A stretch of 21,772 nt of DNA from contig DAOTFU010000016.1 of assembly GCA_035446765.1 (NCBI GenBank), forward strand, positions 1-21,772, read 5' to 3'. Made by a program: the position numbers and the translations under genes. This DNA comes from JALOAF01 sp035446765. GTDB lineage: Bacteria; Patescibacteriota; Gracilibacteria; Absconditabacterales; Absconditicoccaceae. Within the stretch, counting starts at the first letter, position 1, and the number at the start of each line of letters is the position of its first letter. This document shows, in pieces, positions 14,925 to 21,772 of this stretch. Under the pieces are notes generated by a model, which did no database searches, was not told where the DNA came from, and saw nothing but the letters and a program-made list of their open reading frames with translations.

Positions 14925-15980
14925 TTAGTTATTTTTCCTTTGAATGAATCTTCGTGCATCTTCTACGGCCTGATATATTGACCTTTTGTATTCTCGCTCC
15001 AATACTTGTTTTGCTTTTTGTGGATTGGCTATATAAGTATCTATATCTCAAGGCCTTCTAGCTACTACTTTTGATGGAACTTCTTTTTCTGTAACATTTC
15101 TAACTAATTCAACTACCTCCTTCACAGATTTACCATCTCAAGTTCATATGTTAAATATGTCAAAATATCATTTGTTTGATTCTATCTTTTTTTCATTTTG
15201 ATATTCTTTATATTTTAATATTTGATGGTATACACTCAAATGAGCGTCTGCTACATCCATTATGTGAATATAATCTCTAACTCAAGTACCATCCGGAGTA
15301 TCATAATCATCTCAATATATTTGTACACAGTCAATTTCTCATTTGGCTACTTTGAGAGTATATGGTAGTAAATTACTTGGTATTCATTTTGGATCTTCTC
15401 ATATAAGACCAGAATTGTGAGCTCAAACAGGATTAAAATATCTTAGATTTACTACATTAAATCCTTTGTATGTAGCTAGATCTTTGAGCATGTATTCCAT
15501 TATAAGTTTTGTAGTACCATAAGGATTGTGAGTACCTAAACGATCGTTTTCACTAAATGGCGGAAGCAGTTTTGGAGCATCGTACACAGTTGCACTACTT
15601 GAAAAAACTATATTTTTTTTGTCAAATTTGTTCATTACTTTGAGCAAATTTTGAGTTCATATTACATTGTTTTCATAATACAAAAATGGATCCTGACAAC
15701 TTTCTCAGACTGCTTTTTTGGCAGCAAAATGTATCACAGCATCTATTTCTGGATGTTTTTTAAAAACTTTTGACAAGGCAGATTCTTCTCTAATATCTAC
15801 ATTGTAAAAAGTAGGTTTTTTACCTATAATCTCGGCTATATTGTCCAATGTAGATTCGTGAGAATTAGATAAATTATCAACTATGATAATATCAAATCCA
15901 GCTTCTCCAAATACAGTACATGTATGAGAACCTATATATCAAAGTCATCCTGTAACCAATATTGTTTTTGATTGGGACAT
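14925..15980 (-). CDS. galE: UDP-glucose 4-epimerase
   Basis: A 351-residue SDR-family epimerase converting UDP-glucose and UDP-galactose (or the N-acetyl forms). The N-terminal NAD-binding loop is VTGGLGYIGSHT with two UGA glycines. HFAAKKAVGES, the SSSATVY strand with the active-site Ser/Thr, NPYGTTKL with the catalytic Tyr and Lys, and LRYFNPVGAH follow. The C-terminal part contains GVRDYIHIMDVADAH and FNIGTGDGKSV, all typical of GalE. A Lys/Glu-rich insertion of about 15 residues precedes the FNIGTG block. It starts at ATG 15980 downstream of a good promoter and is followed by the glycosyltransferase. Its role is likely surface glycan or glycolipid synthesis. Confidence 0.95.
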
Positions 15981-15989
15981 CAAAAAAAA

Positions 15990-16042
15990 TTAGCAATAAA
16001 AAATTTGCTGATTCAGTATAATAAGTTGAAAACAAATTGCAA
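15990..16042 (-). promoter_or_regulatory. galE promoter and leader hairpin
   Basis: On the minus strand, TTGCAA (16037-16042), 16 bp, TATACT (16015-16020). Between it and the start codon lies a 5-bp AGCAA/TTGCT hairpin (near 15992-16009) followed by a T8 run. That could act as a weak leader terminator. Confidence 0.5.
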
Positions 16043-16132
16043 GTTATTGAATTTTTGTTGTGTATAAAGATATTGATTTTTATTTTAGAATATAGATAGT
16101 CTTGTTACAAATCAAATAAAAAAATAAAAAAA

Positions 16133-16243
16133 ATGAAACTATTAAATTTATTGAAAAAAACGGATAATGGAATCCTATTAATAGTAGGCTTTATATTATT
16201 CTTATTGGTATTATATGGAACTATATTCTTGTGTGCTACGTAA
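16133..16243 (+). CDS. 36-residue single-pass membrane peptide
   Basis: MKLLNLLKKTDNG is followed by a hydrophobic stretch ILLIVGFILFLLVLYGTIFL and a short CAT ending. The basic N-terminus and about 20 hydrophobic residues fit one membrane helix. All three glycines are GGN, with no UGA. It is followed within 20 bp by a strong hairpin terminator, which supports a real short transcript. It is too short to assign a family. It could be a regulatory small protein or a type I toxin-like peptide; both are speculation. Confidence 0.55.
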   Translation: MKLLNLLKKTDNGILLIVGFILFLLVLYGTIFLCAT

Positions 16244-16255
16244 AGAAATCTTTAT

Positions 16256-16285
16256 AAAAAGCTATCGTTTTCGACAGCTTTTTTT
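16256..16285. terminator. Intrinsic terminator between the small peptide gene and hisS
   Basis: AAAAAGCT-A-TCG-TTTT-CGA-C-AGCTTTTTTT: a stem with one mismatch and A/T runs on both sides, so it can serve both the plus-strand peptide gene and minus-strand hisS, which converge here. Confidence 0.8.
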
Positions 16286-16287
16286 CT

Positions 16288-17601
16288 TTATTTATTCAGC
16301 CTTCTACTACAAAATCTTTCTTTGAGATCAAAGTCTTTTTCTTTTCATGTTTTCATATCTTTGACTCTATATACTCATTTTTTCTTTTCTTGTTCTCCAT
16401 ATATTACTACAAAATTGTATCATTGCTTGTCTGCATATTGCATTGCTTTAGCAAATTTTTGGAATTCTAATCCACAAACTATATTTCTTCACTGTTTTCT
16501 AAGTGTGTTAGCTAAGTTTAAAACTTCGTTTTCAAATCATGACTCTAAAATAGGGAAATACATATTTTTAACATCTGTTTTTTGAATAATTTTGTCCAAC
16601 AATCCTCGAGATTCTAGGAATAATTTCATTGTCTCATCTCCTGGTGCAAATCAAATCGCTGGGATATTTTCTTTGATAAAAATGCTCGATAAACCATTGT
16701 ATCTTCCACCACCAAATAAAGCTCTATTGTTGTCTGGATGTATGTCAAATATCTCAAAAACTAGTCAATCATAATAATCAAATCCCCTAATGAGACTTGG
16801 TTTAAATTCGATATACTCAGAATATCAAAGATCGGATAATGTTTTGATGATAAATGTGGTTTGTTCTACTCATTTAGATTTTTTGATCTGTGGGAACAAT
16901 TTGATTAGTTCATCCAAAGTTTTCGTATTCATATAATTTACAAGCATTTCAACCTGATTTTTTTTGAGTCATTTTTCTATCAATATTTCTTGTATAGAAT
17001 CTTTTGGTAGTTTGTCTCGCTTATCCATTGTCCTAACTATTTCTTGCTTATTATCTTCTGAAATACCTATTGAAAGCAAGACTTCATCTATAATAAAACG
17101 ATTGTTAATATTCAAAATCCAAGATCATTTTGGAGGATTGAATCATAGCATCAATGAGATAGCTAGGTCCAATATTTCCACATCAGCATAAATATTTTCA
17201 GAACCAAAAATATCTACATTTAGTTGCCAAAATTCTCTATTTCTACCTCTTTGAGGTCTTTCGTTACGATAAAAATTGGCAATACTAAAATATCTAATTG
17301 GTTTTGCTAACTGATTGTAATTTTTGGCTACCATACGAGTAACTGTAGGTGTCATTTCTGGTCTCAAAGCTAGATCTGAAATTTCTCCATCTCTATTTGT
17401 TATTTGAGTTAATTCTGTTCAACCCACATCTTCTCCAGATTTTGCTTTTCGTATATCTACAGATTCAACTAAAGGTCCCAAATATTCTTGATAACCAAAT
17501 TCTGTACAAACCTTTCTCCATGTATCAAAAATATATTTTCTAATTTGAAATTCTTGTGGATATCGATCTTGTGTTCATTTTGGTGGTTTTGTAGAAAGCA
17601 T
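16288..17601 (-). CDS. hisS: Histidyl-tRNA synthetase
   Basis: A 437-residue class II synthetase charging tRNA(His). The N-terminus reads PPKGTQDRYPQEFQIRKYIF. ALRPEMTPTVTRMVAKNY and FYRNERPQRGRNREFWQLNVD give motif 2. SLIRGFDYYDGLVFEIFD corresponds to the His-specific RGxDYY block. ALFGGGRYNGL and IGFAPGDETMKLFLE correspond to motif 3. A C-terminal anticodon domain follows (NIVCGLEFQKFAKAMQYADK). The GFAPGDE form of motif 3 differs from the GFAxGxER of E. coli HisRS and, from memory, fits the HisRS branch found in several candidate-phylum bacteria. It starts at ATG 17601 with an A/T-only leader, 36 bp after the unknown gene at 17638. Confidence 0.95.
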
Positions 17602-17637
17602 TTTTATATTTTTAATTGAAATAAACTTATATAATTT

Positions 17638-18222
17638 TTATAAAGAATTCTCAACTAGACTTGATAATTTAATTTTCTTTTTTTCTAACTTATTAAGTAT
17701 TTCTGGACTATTTCAGTGTGCATCAATAAATTCTCTTATAAAATCTAGATTAGCCTTAGATAGTGAACCTTTCTCTCCTCATAATATATATTGATCTACA
17801 TGACCAGAGCGAAATGTAATATTTATTCAAATACCTCATAATCGAATAGGTATTTTCACTCCTTTTTTAGTTAACAAAATCAAATAATTAAAGTTTTGAT
17901 TCCAAGAATTTGAATATCAATTATATATTTTTGGATGATTATTTTTAAATAATTTCTTTTCTTCTTCTGAGAGATGTTTATTATTTATTATCTCTAAATA
18001 CACCACTTTATATACTTTCTTGTTGATAAATTTTTTCAAATTTTCCATCCTATCAAAATCAGTTATATCGATGTCTTCTTTTGTTTTTTTATTTACAAGA
18101 ATATCAAACAATGATTTAGATTTATTAAAGTCTGTGTAATTAACACGCTCTCAACTTGATATAATTGTCTCTTCAAAAGAAATGTCTTGTGTTTTGCACA
18201 TCTCATTTTCTCTATTTTTCAT
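17638..18222 (-). CDS. Unknown soluble protein between lysS and hisS
   Basis: A 194-residue protein, hydrophilic with no membrane segment. The first half is Lys/Asp-rich (VNKKTKEDIDITDFDRMENLKK; EIINNKHLSEEEKKLF). The middle contains YSNSWNQNFNYLILLTKKGVKIPIRLGGIGIN and a RSGHVDQYILGGEKGSL stretch, which look like beta strands of a compact domain. The end is a charged helix. I see no known catalytic motif. Its ATG lies inside the lysS end (11-bp overlap), which indicates translational coupling. Most of its glycines are UGA, as expected for a native gene. The reading frame itself is certain; the function is unknown. Confidence 0.85.
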
Positions 18223-19855
18223 CTTGTTTATCTTCATCTAAATTACTCTCTGGTTTCATGATTGGGAACATCACTACATCTCTTAAATTATCTTGTTCTG
18301 TAAGTATTGCTAATATTCTCTCAAGTCCCATACCAAATCCAGATTGTGGAGGCATACCATATTCCATTGCTGTTACAAAATCTTTGTCTTCTGCTGTAGC
18401 CTCTTCATCTCATTTTGCTGCAGCTTCTTTTTGTTTGTCAAAGTTAGCTTGTTGGAATATTGGATCTACAAGCTCTGAATATGCTTTACAGATTTCTCGA
18501 CCATTTACGAGTAATTGAAACTGCTCTACTACTCCAGCATCTTCATCTGAAACTCTAGCCAAAGGCTGCATAATTACTGGATAATTATAAATAAACGCAG
18601 GTCACAGTATTTTGGGTCTAAGTACTTTTTTGTACAAATAATCAATCAATGTTGTTGTTCACATTTGATCCATTTTTTCAAATTCAATTCATTTTGCCTT
18701 GATATCAGCTCTTAGTTTATCTGCATCATCTATTGAATATTTTGTAATATCTATTCAGCTAGCGTCTACTATTCATTTTGTATAATCAACCCTTTCCCAT
18801 GGTGTGGTAAAATCAACTTCTTTGATATTTCAATCTTTGTCCTTTACGTTTATTTTTTTAGATAATCACATCTTATCGAAAATATAATCAAACATTTTTT
18901 CTGCAAATTTCATATTATCTTCATAATTTCGATATACTGCGTAATGTTCTACTTGCGTAAATTCTTGCAAATGTGATGGGTCTGATCCTTCATTTCTAAA
19001 ATCTTTTCCTATCTCAAATATCTTTTCCATCCTACCTACAGTTGCCTTTTTCAATGCTGTTTCAAATGCAATTCTCAGATAAAATTCAGTATCAAAATCA
19101 TTGTGATGTGTGATAAATGGTTTTGCAGCTGCACCAGATGCAGCATTACAAAGTATTGGAGTGGTGATTTCTGTAAATCATTCTGCATGATAAAAATCTC
19201 TCAAAGTTTTGTAGAATTCTGATTTAAACATAAATCTTTTATATGTCTCTGGATTCATAGTCATATCAAGATATCTTTTTCTATACAATTCTTCTTGATC
19301 TGTAAGTCCGTGAAATTTTTCTGGTAATGGTCTAACTGCTTTAGACAAAAATTTAAACTCTGATACAAATATTGTAAGTTCTCATTTGTGAGTAGTAAAT
19401 ACTTCTCATCTAATTCAGATAAAATCTCATACATCTACCATTTTTTCCATAAACTTGTATGCTGTTATTTCATTTCATCCATCTGCTCAAATTCACTCTC
19501 CAGTCAGTGTCTCTAAAAGTTTTGGATCATTTTGAGAAGTAGAAATATCTATCTTACAACTTTCTCTGTGAAACATAAGTTGTATCTGATCTGTAGAATC
19601 CATAAGTCTTGCAAAAGCTAATTTACCATGAGATCTGTGCAACATTACTCTACCTGCAGTTCTGACCTGTATTTCTGGATTTATGATAATATCGTTAATA
19701 TCTCTGTGTTGTTTTTCACTGTATTGTGAGATTATATCAGATACTAAATCTTTTTTATCAAAACTTTGTGCGTATGGTTTAATTAACATTTTTTTGATCT
19801 TTTCTATTTTTTGGATTCTTACATCCCTTTCAGATAATTGATTGTTTTGTGTCAT
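18212..19855 (-). CDS. lysS: Lysyl-tRNA synthetase, class II
   Basis: A 547-residue LysRS. The OB-fold anticodon domain begins around residue 50 and contains VRTAGRVMLHRSHGKLAFA. The core shows RKRYLDMTMNPETYKRF, then motif 2 FEIGKDFRNEGSDPSHLQEF, and motif 3 GFGMGLERILAIL near the C-terminus. About 30 extra residues precede the usual start. I chose ATG 19855 (MTQNNQLSERD); a further in-frame ATG at 19903 would overlap the upstream gene and begins with residues unlike LysRS. The C-terminal tail is short and acidic and overlaps the next gene by 11 bp. It follows the pilin-like gene by 26 bp, so the two may share a transcript. Confidence 0.95.
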
Positions 19856-19881
19856 TTGTTGTTTTAAAATATTTAAATATA

Positions 19882-21772
19882 TTATGTTTCTGGAACCATT
19901 CATCCACCATCATCGTATTCGCTACAATCATAATCTCAATCATTTATATTTCGACCTAAATCATCCACTAAATATGTTCTAGCCCCGCTTCAAAGACAAT
20001 AATCAACTCAATCTGCTCATAAAAATACACCTGTCTGGATTGTAGATCAAGAAAGTGATATTAAAAAACTATCATAATTTGCGGTCGACATTGATGTATC
20101 ATCAAAAGTTCAGAACATATTAGTAACATTACTCATATCCCAATCAGAAAGATCTTGGTTAAAATTCGTACACTTATTAAACATTCAATTTATTGTAGTA
20201 GCTTGATTCATATCCCAATCAGAAAGATCTTGGTTAAAGGTACTGGCTTTTCGAAAGGTAACATAAAAACTAGATATGTTACTTACATCCCAATCAGAAA
20301 GATCTTGGTTAAAGCTTGTACATCATTCAAATGTATAGTTTAAGCTTGTAACATTAGATAAATCTGGATTGTCTATAGAACCAGAAAATACACCAAAATT
20401 GCTACAATTCTTAAAGGATGAATCCATACCTAGCCAGCATCATCATCGTTTATAGACTCATATTATATTGTTTTTGTTTGAGAAACTTGGTGCTGGGAAT
20501 AATCAGGTAATTCGTACGTAGTGTGGTCAATTACCTGTATAACTACATGTGCTTGATGAGGTTAATCCACTAAATAGCGACTCATTACAGATTTGTGAAC
20601 CAGTATCGTAATCACAACATAAATTATAATTGTATGTATAAGATGAATTTATACCTATATTGGCTATAGTACCACTTCGTACTGTCACAAAGTCTGCACT
20701 ACAGATCTCTTCTCAAGAAAATTCTGGTATCGTAAATCCAGTTTGAGATGCAAAATTGAAGTATGATGACTTGAATCCTAAAGTTGTAGATAGTTCTATC
20801 TGTTGATCTTGTATAGCCACGACTGGCTCTATTTTTAAATTGATCTGTACATAAGGATCTATCTGAGCATCTCGATCGTTTTGAGCTAAGTATGGATCTT
20901 TGGATGGATATAATTCAAAATTTCGAGATGACACTGTAATATCTGCATCAGTAATATCTACTCGACCATCATCTATATCTGCTGGTAATCTATATTCAAT
21001 ATCATCTCAAGTTAAAACAATATCTCCACTACATACAAATCCAGCTTCTGCATCACAAGCTCGAGTATCTACAAAACAATCATGTACTCACCAATTTCAT
21101 CAAGTACTAAAATCATGTCATGTACCCGCATCAAATCATTTGAGTTTGAGCATCTGTATAGAATATCTAGCATTGTCTCCTGTATATGACTTTCTCCTAA
21201 AAAATATCCTATGGTCTCATTTTTTGTTGATAAGATATAATTCTTGTACTCAAGTATTATTAATTATTGCTACAGGTCATGTACCAAAAAATACATCATC
21301 TCAATTATTAAGATTGGAATCCACTATATCTCGAAATTGTCGCTTATATTCTCCAAAATATTGTGATCAAGAAACTGGACAACCTAAAATTGTAGCATCA
21401 TGTCAATAATAGGCGTATCATGACTGGGATCAATTTCATGTAAGAGAACAATAATAAAAAGAGTCTCAGGTAGCAGTATTTCAATAATCTGTAAACATAT
21501 CACAAGCTCCAGAATTATTTCGCTGAAATGAATCATCTCAAGTGTTGCATCATACCATACTTCTATTGAAATATTCTTCATAATCTATGGTATAATCAAA
21601 TGAAAGATTGTTTAACTGATCCAAAAAATCACTAGAATCTTGTATAATCAATTGTTCATTTTTTATATGGACTTGAGACTTTTGCATATTTATATATATA
21701 GCAAAAATTACACCAACTATCATAGAAAAGATAATTAGAGCTAGTACTACTTCAAACAATGTAAATGCTCTT
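19882..21772 (-). CDS. Type IV pilin-like protein with DUF285 (BspA-like) surface repeats, N-terminus at window edge
   Basis: About 630 residues are visible; the first few are beyond the edge. It opens with RAFTLFEVVLALIIFSMIVG, a class III prepilin signal: FTLxE with Glu at +5, then a hydrophobic helix of about 20 residues. A Cys-rich extracellular region follows (many paired Cys, e.g. NLCCDYD and KRGGCWLGMD). Near the C-terminus are three 25-residue DUF285-type repeats with FNQDLSDWD cores, the last reading SNVTNMFGTFDDTS. The end is acidic and Gly-rich (EYDDGGGMVPET). Such a protein would be processed by a prepilin peptidase and displayed on a pilus or pseudopilus, with the repeats acting in binding. 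Pilin-mediated contact fits an epibiotic or predatory lifestyle, which is inference. UGA codes many glycines. Confidence 0.85.
20137..20313 (-). repeat. 75-bp tandem coding repeats (three units) in the pilin-like gene
   Basis: An identical 27-base segment starts at 20137, 20212 and 20287, exactly 75 bp apart, and encodes the FNQDLSDWD core. The remainder of each unit diverges. In-frame period 25 residues, so copy number can change without breaking the frame. Confidence 0.95.

Noticed and set aside
18165..18518. 117-codon plus-strand open frame
   Set aside because: It is antisense to lysS motif 3 and the following gene; the Ser/Leu-rich translation has no family features.
20137..20313. Regular 75-bp repeats that could suggest a CRISPR array
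   Set aside because: Only three units, in frame, encoding DUF285 FNQDLSDWD repeats inside a continuous coding region; no cas genes.
20900..21409. 169-codon plus-strand open frame
   Set aside because: It is antisense to the pilin-DUF285 gene, which is continuous on the minus strand with UGA read as Gly.
1..21772. Widespread frameshifts or pseudogenes implied by standard-code ORFs
   Set aside because: Almost all breaks are UGA codons at glycine positions; reading code 25 restores full-length proteins. Only the start of the second MazG gene keeps a real frame problem.

Overview
The window reads correctly only under genetic code 25, in which UGA is glycine. UGA falls at invariant glycines of well-known proteins: the AlaRS CGGTHV motif, the PP-loop SGGLDS motif, the GalE dinucleotide-binding motif, and SmpB. 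UGG remains tryptophan and TAA/TAG are the stops. With the AT-rich composition and compact gene order, this points to a Candidate Phyla Radiation bacterium of the Absconditabacteria (SR1) or Gracilibacteria (BD1-5) type. I cannot choose between them from the sequence alone. Standard-code ORF calls are chopped up at UGA, so most genes below were rebuilt by reading through it.

Layout. Positions 1-5333 (minus strand): an alanyl-tRNA synthetase C-terminal half that begins at its own ATG, a small membrane protein, a ThiI/MnmA-like tRNA thiolation enzyme, aspS, a small unknown protein, a HIT protein and a ribonuclease H. Positions 5391-7909 (minus): an unusual island. It holds two perfect 551-bp copies of a non-coding unit, each with a consensus sigma70 promoter, about 486 nt of foldable RNA and a strong intrinsic terminator. 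Each copy is followed by a separately promoted gene of unknown function, first a soluble repeat protein and then a membrane protein. Positions 8020-13751 (plus): glyS, a GC-rich repeat element, then an SGNH hydrolase, two MazG-like genes, a PNPOx-like protein, a YfcE-type phosphodiesterase, a Nudix hydrolase, a RelB/RelE-type toxin-antitoxin pair, smpB and a small protein. Positions 13803-15980 (minus): a DUF2304-GT2 glycosyltransferase fusion and galE. Position 16133 (plus): a 36-residue membrane peptide. Positions 16288-21772 (minus): a type IV pilin-like protein with DUF285 surface repeats, then lysS, an unknown gene and hisS.

The window is mostly translation machinery: five aminoacyl-tRNA synthetases (Ala C-half, Asp, Gly, His, Lys), tRNA thiolation and ribosome rescue. 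It also carries a nucleotide-sanitation cluster and surface functions (pilin/adhesin, glycosyl transfer) that would suit a host-attached lifestyle.

The main novelty candidate is the duplicated free-standing structured RNA at 6030-6515 and 7370-7855. Next in interest are the split AlaRS, the UGA-free coding DNA next to the RNA copies, and the pilin-DUF285 fusion. I saw no tRNA or rRNA genes, no CRISPR array and no transposase gene.
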